This document shows, in pieces, positions 1-7,733 of a stretch of 43,765 nt of DNA. Position numbers and translations under genes: made by a program. Where the stretch lies: positions 1 to 43,765 of the forward strand of contig JAKSIF010000021.1 of assembly GCA_024398965.1 (NCBI GenBank). Reading direction: 5' to 3'. Origin of the DNA: Fibrobacter sp. (lineage in GTDB: Bacteria; Fibrobacterota; Fibrobacteria; Fibrobacterales; Fibrobacteraceae). The notes below the pieces were generated by a model. The model made no database searches. It was not told the DNA's origin and saw nothing but the letters and a program-made list of their open reading frames with translations. The first letter of the stretch is position 1; each line of letters begins with the position of its first letter.

Positions 1-8
1 AAGTCAAC

Positions 9-31
9 AAAAAAGGGTGGCGAAGCCACCC
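9..31 (-). terminator. Intrinsic-terminator-like hairpin, minus orientation
   Basis: A perfect 7-bp stem (GGGTGGC at 15-21, GCCACCC at 25-31) closes a 3-nt loop. Read on the minus strand it is followed by six T residues, the form of a rho-independent terminator. No minus-strand gene ends just to its right, so it may be a relic or a bidirectional end of a gene left of the window. Confidence 0.5.
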
Positions 32-45
32 ACACATGTTGATGA

Positions 46-882
46 AGAGCCATTTTTTTTAGTGCAGACCTTATTGGCAGCACAAGAAAAAAGCAAAATG
101 CACAGGGAGGCTTGTGCATAAGTTCCTGGGTTTCTAATGCTGTTTTGTTCTACACTTCATTTGAAGATGAATTTGTTGGTGATGGCGTACAATTGTGGAA
201 ATACAATGGCGATGAGATTCTTTTTTACGCAAAAATCACCAGCTGGAGCGAAGCTCTTAAGCATGTAAAAAAATTCAGAGATGTTATTGAAAAGAATAAT
301 AATTCTTCTGAAAACAAGTATCCTGTAAAGGGCACTATTTGGACAGCGGGCTTTCCGATAAGAAATTTTATTTTGCGCCAACCAGTTGTGAAAAATAGCC
401 TGATTGATTTTATTGGCCCTGATATAGATTTAGGATTTCGCATTGCATCTCTTGCAAATCGAGAAAGAATTGCAATTTCACCAGAACTTGCTTTAGGGTT
501 GCTAAATGAAACAAGCAATAGCAGAGATATAGATTGGCATTTTTACGGACGAAAGGACTTGAAAGGCATTGTTGAGGATGGAGGTATTCCTGTTGTTTTC
601 ATATCGTCGACAAAAGATGCTGAAACACTCTTGGATAAAGAAGAAGATCTACTTGGCAAAGAGATAAAGCCTCCGGTATTGAAAGATTTTTTGAATGCTT
701 TTTTTTTGCAATCCCAAATATGGAAAAAAAGGGAATTTTTCTTAAATGCCGAAGAAATGAAGCAAAACCCAAATTATGCAGAAGCGTATAGCAAAGCTTG
801 TGCAACGATAGACAATATTTGGCTTGATGATTCTGTAGGCGAGTCGGCTGGTGAACACGAAATAGTGATAGAGCTGAAGTAA
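46..882 (+). CDS. Class III nucleotide cyclase-like protein, start disrupted or unusual
   Basis: The open frame runs from just after a stop at 43-45 and begins with FFSADLIGST, the first metal-binding Asp motif of class III nucleotidyl cyclases. LWKYNGDEILFY follows with the second Asp, then DFIGPDIDLGFRIAS, which resembles the late VN.AaR segment of the fold. A TTG at 112 would give a 256-residue protein lacking the first catalytic motif, so I doubt that start. ATGs at 36 and 42 lie in another frame; removing one T from the 8-T run at 53-60 would join them in frame to the motif. The gene is therefore a frameshift mutant, uses transcript slippage on the T-run, or starts at the ATT at 52. Length fits a stand-alone cyclase domain. 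It lies upstream of a type III RM system and a Pycsar-like operon with two more cyclases, suggesting a defence role. Family call fairly sure; start unresolved. Confidence 0.7.
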   Translation, partial: RAIFFSADLIGSTRKKQNAQGGLCISSWVSNAVLFYTSFEDEFVGDGVQLWKYNGDEILFYAKITSWSEALKHVKKFRDVIEKNNNSSENKYPVKGTIWTAGFPIRNFILRQPVVKNSLIDFIGPDIDLGFRIASLANRERIAISPELALGLLNETSNSRDIDWHFYGRKDLKGIVEDGGIPVVFISSTKDAETLLDKEEDLLGKEIKPPVLKDFLNAFFLQSQIWKKREFFLNAEEMKQNPNYAEAYSKACATIDNIWLDDSVGESAGEHEIVIELK

Positions 883-947
883 TTTTTACCCTTATTTGAA
901 CATTGATTTGCAGCGATTTGTTGCAAATCTTTTTATTATTGGAATAA

Positions 948-1108
948 GGGCACCTCTAAAAATTGCTTTGGTTAAGAAAATTTGAGTGAGACCGAGCGAT
1001 GGCAGGAATGAAAAGTGGCGAATACTGGTGGTATTTGCCACTTTGAACGACGAACCAGCGCGAAGAGTCGCAACCAAATTTTTGAAAATTGAATTTTTAG
1101 AGGTGACC
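948..1108. mobile_element. 161-bp MITE with 17-bp terminal inverted repeats and ATAA target duplication
   Basis: The ends are GGGCACCTCTAAAAATT and, on the other strand, GGTCACCTCTAAAAATT, matching at 16 of 17 positions. ATAA occurs directly outside both ends (944-947 and 1109-1112), as expected of a 4-bp target-site duplication. The inside has no credible gene but contains a second long hairpin (AAAGTGGC ... GCCACTTT, about 1013-1047). Ends starting GGGCACCTCTAAAAA and 4-bp duplications are typical of IS5-group elements, so this is probably a non-autonomous derivative. It ends 29 bp before the mod start and may affect mod transcription. Confidence 0.8.
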
Positions 1109-1137
1109 ATAAAGGATATTTTACAAACGGACGCCTC

Positions 1138-3213
1138 ATGGAAAAGATGAAGTTTGAAACTCCTGATATGACTCAGATGAACATTGAAAAGATTGCGGCT
1201 TTGTTCCCGAATTGCATTACCGAAAAGAAGGATGATAGCGGCAAGATTACGAAAGCTGTGAACTTTGACGCCTTGAAGCAGATTCTGGGTGATTCCATTG
1301 CCGATGGGGATGAATCCTACGAGTTCACCTGGGTGGGGAAGCGCGACGCCATGGTGGAGGCCGCCAAGCCCATACGCAAGACTTTGCGCCCCTGCGTCGA
1401 GGAGTCCGTCAACTTCGATACCACCGAGAACCTCTACATTGAAGGCGACAATCTCGAAGCTCTGAAACTGCTCCAGGAAGGTTATCTTGGCAAGGTCAAG
1501 ATGATTTACATCGACCCGCCCTACAATACCGGAAACGACTTCATCTACAAGGATGATTTCCGCATGGATTCCAAGAAGTACGACGAGGAAAGCGGAGCCG
1601 TTGACGACGAAGGAAATCGCATGGTGCAAAATTCCGACAGCAATGGCCGATTCCATTCTGACTGGTGTTCCATGATTTATAGCCGTCTTCTCCTTGCCAG
1701 GAATTTGCTGACCGATGATGGCGTGATTTTCATTAGTATTGATGATAATGAACAGGCTAATTTGAAGAAAATTTGTGATGAAGTTTTTGGTTCAGATTGC
1801 TTTGTTGGGGATGTTGCTTGGCAGAGAACATATTCCACAAGAAACGATTCAAAAGGTCTTGTTCGTGAAATTGAACATATTGTGTCGTATAGCCGACAGC
1901 GTGAATGGATGCCATATGCTTTACCAAGAACTGCAGAAATGAATGCAATGTACAAAAATCCTGATAATGATGTGAATCCATGGACTAGTGATAATCCATT
2001 TGCTCCTGGAGCAGCGACACATCAAGGTATGGTGTATGCTATTCAACATCCTTTTACTGGAGAAATGATATATCCAAGTGCTAATGCATGTTGGCGTTAT
2101 CAGCAAGATGAAATGCTGAAAATTATGCAAGGCTGGGGAAAGTACGTTTTAAAAAACTTGGATGACGAAGAACTAAGGGCTGCTGTATGTGGAATATCTG
2201 CGAATGACATCCGCAAAAATGTTATGGGAATTGTTTTAGAAGATTCTTTAGAAAATGCTAAAAAATTTGCTCAAAGTGTTTATGATCGAGGTCAATGGCC
2301 GAAATTTTACTTTACAAAAAATGGATTTGGTGGAATTCGTCGAAAAACATATTTAGATGCTGTTGGAGGAAAACTTCCTACAAATTTTTGGCCTTTTTCT
2401 GAAACGGGCCACACCGATGAAGCAAAAAAGGAAATTCTTTCTTTATTTGATGGCAAGGCTCCATTTGACACTCCCAAACCCACTCGTTTGCTAGACAGAA
2501 TGTTAACGATAGCCTCAGAAAAAGATTCTTTGATTCTAGACTTTTTCTCTGGTTCGGCAACAACAGCTCATGCTATTTTTAAGAAAAATTTAGAGGATGG
2601 CGGAAATCGCAGGTTTATCTTAGTGCAAGTTCCTGAAGAAACGAAATCTCCAGCATACAAGAACATCTGCGAAATCGGCAAGGAACGCATCCGGCGTGCC
2701 GGAGCAAAAATCCTTGCCGAAAAACAAGCCGAACAGCAAAAGTCCTCAGAAAAGAACGACCTCTTTGACGCTCAAAATGTTTCTGACAACAATGCCAAAA
2801 CTCTGGACATCGGCTTCCGTGTCCTAAAAATAGACGACTCCAACATGAAGGATGTCTATTATTCCGCAGGCGAAGTCTCCCAGCAGAACCTCCTCGATCA
2901 AATCAGCAACATCAAGGAAGATCGCACCGATATGGACCTTCTCTTCGGTTGCCTCGTCGATTGGGGCGTCTCCCTGTCGCTCCCCATCAAAACAGAAACC
3001 ATCGAAGGCGTCACCATCCACAATGTCAACGACGGCGACCTCATCGCAAGTTTCTCCGAAAACATCCCAGAAACCGTCATCCGCCAAATCGCCGCCAAGA
3101 AACCCCTCCGCGTCGTCTTCCGCGACTCCTCCTTCCGCGACGCCCCCTCCAAAATCAACGTCACCGAAATCTTCAAAACCCTCAGCCCCAACACAACCGT
3201 CAAGGTGATTTAG
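1138..3213 (+). CDS. mod: Type III restriction-modification methyltransferase subunit (Mod)
   Basis: This adenine-specific DNA methyltransferase modifies the type III recognition site and gives the restriction complex its specificity. The N-terminal part (to about residue 110) has the conserved type III Mod lead-in, including IEKIAALFPNCITE. Catalytic motif IV, DPPYNTGN, is at about residue 126, and the AdoMet motif DFFSGSATTAHA at about residue 468; this order marks a beta-class enzyme. At 691 aa it is full length. The recognition region between (about 1690-2640) is visibly richer in A+T than both ends of the gene, a mosaic pattern expected of an exchanged target-recognition domain. The partner res gene lies 4.5 kb downstream, separated by a Pycsar-like operon and a toxin-antitoxin pair. 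The ATG at 1138 is favoured over 1147 because the longer N-terminus matches the family. Confidence 0.95.
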   Translation: MEKMKFETPDMTQMNIEKIAALFPNCITEKKDDSGKITKAVNFDALKQILGDSIADGDESYEFTWVGKRDAMVEAAKPIRKTLRPCVEESVNFDTTENLYIEGDNLEALKLLQEGYLGKVKMIYIDPPYNTGNDFIYKDDFRMDSKKYDEESGAVDDEGNRMVQNSDSNGRFHSDWCSMIYSRLLLARNLLTDDGVIFISIDDNEQANLKKICDEVFGSDCFVGDVAWQRTYSTRNDSKGLVREIEHIVSYSRQREWMPYALPRTAEMNAMYKNPDNDVNPWTSDNPFAPGAATHQGMVYAIQHPFTGEMIYPSANACWRYQQDEMLKIMQGWGKYVLKNLDDEELRAAVCGISANDIRKNVMGIVLEDSLENAKKFAQSVYDRGQWPKFYFTKNGFGGIRRKTYLDAVGGKLPTNFWPFSETGHTDEAKKEILSLFDGKAPFDTPKPTRLLDRMLTIASEKDSLILDFFSGSATTAHAIFKKNLEDGGNRRFILVQVPEETKSPAYKNICEIGKERIRRAGAKILAEKQAEQQKSSEKNDLFDAQNVSDNNAKTLDIGFRVLKIDDSNMKDVYYSAGEVSQQNLLDQISNIKEDRTDMDLLFGCLVDWGVSLSLPIKTETIEGVTIHNVNDGDLIASFSENIPETVIRQIAAKKPLRVVFRDSSFRDAPSKINVTEIFKTLSPNTTVKVI

Positions 3214-3217
3214 AATT

Positions 3218-3772
3218 ATGAAAAACTGTGAATATGACATAGATTCTCAGTTAGAGCGAACTGTTGATTGGCTTAAATATGCTGAGGCAAAAAATGGCAT
3301 TTTGGTTACTCTTTTAAGTGCTTTGCTTGTTGCTTTTTTTCAACAAGATGTACTTCCTGTTTGGTCATTTTATGGAAAACTAGTCAGTATTTCCTTATTA
3401 TGCGGAATAATGCTGTTGCTTTATTCTTTTTTCCCGGTTTTGAATCTTTTTCCCAAAATTAAGTGGATTAAAAGGCTTAAACGAGCTTATTACAAAAAAA
3501 TGAGAAGAAATGGAAAGAAAAAAGAGCCTTTGAAAATACAACTAAAAAATCAAAATCTGCATTATTATGGGTGCATCGCACAAATGTCTACAGAACATTT
3601 TATTCACGCGGTGAGATTAAGTTATGGCGAGCGCGATAATAAAAAATACTTTATAGACGTTTGCCAACAAATAAAGATAAATAGCGATATTGCTCTGCGT
3701 AAATTTAAGTTGTTTCAAAAAGCTGGATATCTTTGTATTTTAACATTTGTTTTTCTCGTTTTGACAGCGTAA
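3218..3772 (+). CDS. PycTM-like (DUF5706-type) membrane effector
   Basis: A 184-aa protein with the pattern of Pycsar transmembrane effectors: an amphipathic lead-in with WLKYAEAKNGILVTLLSALL (residues about 19-38, comparable with the family's fAD.KAgillal.gall), a second hydrophobic helix at about 50-72, a basic linker rich in Lys/Arg, and a final helix (GYLCILTFVFLVLTA) at the C-terminus. The segment before it, with YFIDVCQQI and ALRKFKLFQKA, matches the family's C-terminal part. In the family the effector binds a cyclic pyrimidine mononucleotide made by the neighbouring cyclase and damages the membrane on phage infection. It starts 4 nt after the mod stop and ends 3 nt before a cyclase, so it is probably co-transcribed with both. 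Assigned by pattern only; a plain membrane protein of unknown role remains possible. Confidence 0.72.
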   Translation: MKNCEYDIDSQLERTVDWLKYAEAKNGILVTLLSALLVAFFQQDVLPVWSFYGKLVSISLLCGIMLLLYSFFPVLNLFPKIKWIKRLKRAYYKKMRRNGKKKEPLKIQLKNQNLHYYGCIAQMSTEHFIHAVRLSYGERDNKKYFIDVCQQIKINSDIALRKFKLFQKAGYLCILTFVFLVLTA

Positions 3773-3775
3773 TAT

Positions 3776-4477
3776 ATGGAAGTAAAAAATAGAATTGAGT
3801 ATGATTTTGAAGCGAGTCTGCAAAGAATTGATGAAATTTTAGCGTCATCTGATCAAAATTATGTTGAATTAGATTATATCCCTGCTAGAAGTTTTTTTAC
3901 TTATGAAAACGGGGTAAATACAAAAGCTATTGCTCTGTTTATAGATATAATAGGTTCATCGAAACTAACGCAATCACATACACGTCCTGTAATCTCCAAA
4001 ATATATAGAACATTTATCTCTGAATGCACAGCTATCTTAAACTCGGAAAAAATCTGCGAAGAGATTAATATCCACGGAGATTGTGTATGGGGAGTATTTG
4101 ATGCTGATAAAGATGAAAATTATGGAATTGTGTTTCATGTTGCTGCAAGATTAAATTCGTTAATTGGATGTATTAACGAAAGTTTGGCTGAATTTGGCTA
4201 TAAGAACATCAGGGCTGGTATAGGTGTTGCGGACGGGAGAGTTTTAATAGTTAAGGCCGGTTACTCAGGAAGCTCTCTAAATGATTTAATCTGGATGGGA
4301 GATGCCATTAATCAAGCTAGTCATTTAGCAAATGCGGCTGGTAGAAATGGGGTCGATCCTATTTTGATGACAGAAGGTATTTTTTCTAAAGTTTCTAATA
4401 TAAGACAAAATTTATTGAGCCGCACAAATACACCTGGAATATATTGTGGTGATTTTATTGCCACGGAAATGGAGTGA
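3776..4477 (+). CDS. Class III nucleotide cyclase, PycC-like (first of two)
   Basis: The 233-aa protein is essentially one class III cyclase homology domain with no sensor or membrane segment. FIDIIGSSKL carries the first metal-binding Asp (D57) and NIHGDCVWGVFD the second (D102). The later stretch with IRAGIGVADG, KAGYSG and WMGDAINQASHLANAAGR gives the remaining fold elements. These features and the position beside a PycTM-like effector match Pycsar cyclases, which make cCMP or cUMP during phage infection. Base specificity cannot be read from the sequence by eye. It is the second gene of a packed operon (3 nt after the effector, 1 nt before the next cyclase) and is strikingly A+T-rich compared with the ends of mod. 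Cyclase fold sure; Pycsar role inferred from context. Confidence 0.8.
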   Translation: MEVKNRIEYDFEASLQRIDEILASSDQNYVELDYIPARSFFTYENGVNTKAIALFIDIIGSSKLTQSHTRPVISKIYRTFISECTAILNSEKICEEINIHGDCVWGVFDADKDENYGIVFHVAARLNSLIGCINESLAEFGYKNIRAGIGVADGRVLIVKAGYSGSSLNDLIWMGDAINQASHLANAAGRNGVDPILMTEGIFSKVSNIRQNLLSRTNTPGIYCGDFIATEME

Positions 4478-4478
4478 T

Positions 4479-5279
4479 ATGTCTTTTTCTGAATTACAAG
4501 TTGAAAAAGGTGTGATAGACATTATCGATGAAGAATTGAAAATTTCGAGACAAGCTATATCTTTCACACAACGGAATTCTATACCAGATACGACAAAAAT
4601 TCCTATTGAGAATCCGACAAACTGGTTGAAGATTCCTGATGTTGTGTGTGTCTTTATTGATATGATTGGGTCCACAAAATTAAGCGCTCTTGTTGATAAT
4701 ACAAAAATGGCTAAGGCTTATAGATTGTTTACTGGGACACTCATTAAAATATTTGATTACTTTGGTTCTCCCTATATAGATGTGAAGGGCGATGGCGTTT
4801 TTGCACTTTTTGATTCGGATAAAGTGTATACCGCTCTCGTTGCTGCAATTACAGCAAAAACGATTGTAGAAGAATCTTTGTCGGGACGTATAAAAGATAT
4901 TTCTGGAATTGAAATTGGAGCTCACATTGGTATTGATCAGGATACAATTTTAGTCCGCAAGCTGGGCTTAAAAAGATATGAAGGTAGAACTGATCGTCAA
5001 AATGAAGTTTGGGCAGGCAAAACCGTGAACATGGCTGCAAAACTAGCATCTTTATCGAAAGGTAAAGAATTGTGGGTGAGTTATCGTTTCAGGAAAAATT
5101 TAAAAGACGAAAAAGCAACAATGTCTTGTTCTTGTCATGAGAAGATTCAGTTGTGGGAGGAAAAAGACGTTTCTAATGATGATCGTTTTGATTTTGATTC
5201 TGCTTATATGACCAAAGCCATATGGTGCAGCAAACATGGTTCAGAATATGCGAAATATTTGAAGCAACTTGATGGTTAG
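4479..5279 (+). CDS. Class III nucleotide cyclase, PycC-like (second, divergent)
   Basis: A 266-aa cyclase domain protein. Metal-binding residues are D61 in VFIDMIGSTKL and D105 in DVKGDGVFALFD; GAHIGIDQDTILVRKLG and EVWAGKTVNMAAKLASL complete the core. A C-terminal extension has paired Cys residues (CSCHEK) and may be accessory. The ATG at 4479 is preferred because it lies 1 nt after the previous stop with GGAG just upstream; an upstream in-frame start at 4446 would overlap the previous gene and add unconserved residues. It is clearly not a recent copy of its neighbour: only the motifs agree. Two adjacent cyclases could make different signals, heterodimerise, or split catalysis and regulation. 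Both keep the two metal-binding Asp residues, so neither is obviously dead. Confidence 0.8.
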   Translation: MSFSELQVEKGVIDIIDEELKISRQAISFTQRNSIPDTTKIPIENPTNWLKIPDVVCVFIDMIGSTKLSALVDNTKMAKAYRLFTGTLIKIFDYFGSPYIDVKGDGVFALFDSDKVYTALVAAITAKTIVEESLSGRIKDISGIEIGAHIGIDQDTILVRKLGLKRYEGRTDRQNEVWAGKTVNMAAKLASLSKGKELWVSYRFRKNLKDEKATMSCSCHEKIQLWEEKDVSNDDRFDFDSAYMTKAIWCSKHGSEYAKYLKQLDG

Positions 5280-5282
5280 TTA

Positions 5283-6485
5283 ATGGTGTACGCCGAATTA
5301 GACAAAGACTTGATTGATCTTGCGATAAATCATATTTCGCTTGATATTGAAAACGCGGAGTCCAAATGGGATGTTTCTTATTGTCATGGAACTTATTATC
5401 TTTTTGTAAATAACGGTCAGGAAAAATTATATCAAATTTCTCAAAAATACTCTACAAAAGAAATCTTGCCAGAGCAAATGAAAAATATGTTCTTGCCTGC
5501 GATTATTTCTTTGAAATGTGATGAATCAAAACAAAATGAAATTTTGTCTGTTTTGCACGATAAAATTAAAGAGTCTGTAAAAAACAATACCATTGTTTTG
5601 CCTGTTACAGGAATTGTTGTTGATGCTTCGTTTAAAATAGGGCGTTTTACTCTCTATCCAAAAATGGAGTACATTCAAGAAAAGAAAAATGTTCTGAATA
5701 AATTTGATTGCGATTGTATAGAAAAAGATTTTCCAGCGACATTGGCCGTTGCTGAATTACAGAGCCATCCTAACTCTGCCAATGAAATTGGTATTGGCAT
5801 ATTGAAGTCTGAGCTAAATCGATTAAAAGCTTTCATTCCATATTTAAGAGATTCTACGAAACATTGGATTCATCCCCTAAAAACAGACGTTTTGTTGTTG
5901 GAACAATACGTTGTGTTTGGTGATTATGGGGGCGTTTCAGGAATGTCTCATGTAGCCAACACACAGCCTCTTTATTTGGAAGCAAAAAACGATAAACCAA
6001 CTTCCATATCTTTTCGAGAATTTTTGAATGGAAGAATGAACTTTTCTTCAATTATTGACGGCAAAACCGATTTCTGGCAGGCTTTAAATATCGGTTATGA
6101 ATGGCTCGGTAAAGAATACGATGAAGAAAAACTGGAAAATAAACTGATATATTCGATTTTTGCATTAGAGTGTTTACTATCTAACGTATCCAATTTTTCT
6201 TCCATCTCTGCAGCAATCGCAGAAAAATGTGCATTTTTGGTTGGTGAAACTGTTGATGATAGGATAAAGATTTTTAACCAAGCAAAAGATTTGTATAATT
6301 TGCGTTCGGCCTTGGTTCACGGTTATTCTAAAAATCCCGTGACAGAAGAAAAAGTATGGCAGGCATATTGGTTGGCAATGGAAGTATATCGGAGAGTGAC
6401 AAAAATGCTTGTAGCAGGTGACATAACCAATCAAAAAGATTTTGAAAAATATATTTTGAATAAAAAGTTTGAAATGGATAATTGA
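5283..6485 (+). CDS. Apea-like HEPN-domain protein, candidate RNase effector
   Basis: A 400-aa soluble protein starting 3 nt after the second cyclase and ending the operon. The N-terminal 250 or so residues are not recognised; ApeA anti-phage proteins likewise have a large N-terminal domain. The C-terminal part is helical and carries IYSIFALECLLS, then IAEKCAFLVGE and LYNLRSALVHG. The last contains the HEPN Rx4H motif (R341, H346), which in this group is the active site of a metal-independent RNase. Such proteins commonly cleave tRNA or other RNA to halt infected cells. Placement after two cyclases suggests a second effector answering to the same nucleotide signal, or a regulator of the first; neither is proven. 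HEPN call is good, the Apea relationship moderate, the link to the cyclases inferred. Confidence 0.7.
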   Translation: MVYAELDKDLIDLAINHISLDIENAESKWDVSYCHGTYYLFVNNGQEKLYQISQKYSTKEILPEQMKNMFLPAIISLKCDESKQNEILSVLHDKIKESVKNNTIVLPVTGIVVDASFKIGRFTLYPKMEYIQEKKNVLNKFDCDCIEKDFPATLAVAELQSHPNSANEIGIGILKSELNRLKAFIPYLRDSTKHWIHPLKTDVLLLEQYVVFGDYGGVSGMSHVANTQPLYLEAKNDKPTSISFREFLNGRMNFSSIIDGKTDFWQALNIGYEWLGKEYDEEKLENKLIYSIFALECLLSNVSNFSSISAAIAEKCAFLVGETVDDRIKIFNQAKDLYNLRSALVHGYSKNPVTEEKVWQAYWLAMEVYRRVTKMLVAGDITNQKDFEKYILNKKFEMDN

Positions 6486-6535
6486 TTATAGAACCATTAG
6501 ACAGAAATGATTGCTTGATTTATATTTAAATGATA

Positions 6536-6572
6536 AAGTCTACTGAATAATAATTCAGTAGACTTCCTTTTT
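6536..6572 (+). terminator. Rho-independent terminator after the cyclase-HEPN operon
   Basis: A perfect 13-bp stem (AAGTCTACTGAAT at 6536-6548, ATTCAGTAGACTT at 6553-6565) with a 4-nt loop is followed by CCTTTTT. It separates the plus-strand operon from the convergent antitoxin gene, whose stop codon begins at 6571. Confidence 0.85.
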
Positions 6573-7131
6573 AAGCAGTAACCAATTCTTTTTTCTTGTG
6601 AGAAACAATTGAATCATCAAGAATAATCTGCGGTTCCTGTTGAGGATGAATCTTGTTTAATTTAGAAGCGCTGCTTTCAATCAATGCCGAAGCAAGATTC
6701 AACATATTATGCGTTGCTTCCAATTCGAATTTCGCAATACTCTGAAGAATTGCTTCGTCATCAACTGCGTAATTCTGCAATTCCTTTGTCAAGGCAAAAA
6801 GCTGATTGTATGTGTTCTTGATTTTTTGAACAATGTTCTGGGGTTTTGAAATTGTGAGCGTTGTATCATAACCCAGAGCATTGACAAACTTGTTGAAATC
6901 TCCAAATTTGATTTGATCGTTGCTTGCAACTTCAAGTTTAGAAATGAACGATTGCGATACTCCCATCTTTTTCGCCATTTCGGCCTGCGACAAATCAGCC
7001 TTTGCTCGCAAGATTGTAAGATTTTGACTTACGCTATGATTATTGATATTGTCTGTGACTTTTTTGGCAATGTCTTTATCAATTCCCATTTCATTCATCA
7101 AATCCGATATACTTATCAATTTCTTATCCAT
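6571..7131 (-). CDS. XRE-family helix-turn-helix antitoxin
   Basis: A 186-aa protein whose central part (about residues 40-95) is a lambda-repressor-like helix-turn-helix: LTILRAKADLSQAEMAKKMG followed by VSQSFISKLE. The N-terminal extension and a long helical C-terminal region (LFALTKELQNYAVDDEAILQ and beyond) are of unknown role. It follows the toxin-like gene on the same strand by 42 nt, the toxin-first order of higBA-type systems, and has a good ribosome site (AAGGAG). It most likely neutralises the upstream toxin and represses the pair through the twin palindromes at 7582-7654. The C-terminal extension is longer than in minimal HigA. Confidence 0.75.
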   Translation of the reverse strand: MDKKLISISDLMNEMGIDKDIAKKVTDNINNHSVSQNLTILRAKADLSQAEMAKKMGVSQSFISKLEVASNDQIKFGDFNKFVNALGYDTTLTISKPQNIVQKIKNTYNQLFALTKELQNYAVDDEAILQSIAKFELEATHNMLNLASALIESSASKLNKIHPQQEPQIILDDSIVSHKKKELVTA

Positions 7132-7173
7132 TTGTCGGTCTCCTTGATGTGTGGGGCTTATTTTGTGATTGCT

Positions 7174-7539
7174 TTATAGCGACTGAATGTACTTGTGCCC
7201 TATCTTTATATCGTTTTGTTGGCTACTTTTATCCCCGATGGCCACTAGATGGATTTTGTGAGTCTTTTCATCTGGGTAAATGTAGAGCCGGAGTTGAAAT
7301 CCTCCTTTAGGAGGTCTCTGGTCAATTGCAAGCAGTCCGTTCTTCTCATTGTGAATATAGGGGAGCGTCCTTTTGGCTTGTTCTAAAGAAATTCCTGCGT
7401 TTAAGGCTTTTTTATAACCTTCTAGGTTTGTAAGAACATTCTGGAATTCTTGCGTGTGTTTCTGACTGATGCTCTTTGCGTTGGATTTTGAGTAGCACGA
7501 TGCTGTCTCATAATCCCAGGGTGTATTTGACTGCGGCAT
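7174..7539 (-). CDS. HigB/RelE-like toxin of a toxin-antitoxin pair
   Basis: A 121-aa protein. The C-terminal half (LLAIDQRPPKGGFQLRLYIY, then KIHLVAIGDKSSQQNDI) has the compact strand pattern of RelE/HigB-fold mRNA interferases, and it sits directly upstream of an XRE antitoxin gene. AGGAG lies just before the ATG. Catalytic residues cannot be assigned with confidence. The pair lies opposite to, and between, the HEPN gene and res, so it may act as an addiction module stabilising the inserted island. Toxin identity rests on context plus weak sequence pattern. Confidence 0.6.
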   Translation of the reverse strand: MPQSNTPWDYETASCYSKSNAKSISQKHTQEFQNVLTNLEGYKKALNAGISLEQAKRTLPYIHNEKNGLLAIDQRPPKGGFQLRLYIYPDEKTHKIHLVAIGDKSSQQNDIKIGHKYIQSL

Positions 7540-7581
7540 TATAACTCCTATTTAATCATAAGATAGTCCTTTATTCGTTGT

Positions 7582-7602
7582 TTTATTCCGTTTTGGAATA
7601 AA
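7582..7602. promoter_or_regulatory. Operator-like palindrome, copy 1
   Basis: TTTATTCC-GTTTT-GGAATAAA, a perfect 8-bp inverted repeat around a 5-nt centre, lies 43 bp upstream of the toxin start on the minus strand. An identical core recurs 52 bp away, a typical arrangement for an XRE antitoxin operator. Confidence 0.65.
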
Positions 7603-7633
7603 TTTCGTCGTTTGACTATCTAAATATAGTAAA

Positions 7634-7654
7634 TTTATTCCGTTTTGGAATATA
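7634..7654. promoter_or_regulatory. Operator-like palindrome, copy 2
   Basis: The second copy of TATTCC-GTTTT-GGAATA. Its right arm overlaps a TATAAT hexamer (7651-7656) that could be the -10 box of a plus-strand promoter for res, so antitoxin binding here might also influence res transcription. Confidence 0.6.
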
Positions 7655-7733
7655 ATTTCTTTTTTAATTGTAAAATATGGATGATTAGGGTTGATGTGGT
7701 TGCATATTTATCGCGAAAAACTACTTTTGTGCT

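Noticed and set aside
892-1656. 254-codon minus-strand frame across the MITE and start of mod
   Set aside because: It runs through the MITE inverted repeats and antisense to conserved Mod sequence; no ribosome site or family.
2824-3240. Overlapping frames on both strands at the 3' end of mod
   Set aside because: Products of the C-rich codon usage at the end of mod; composition is low-complexity.
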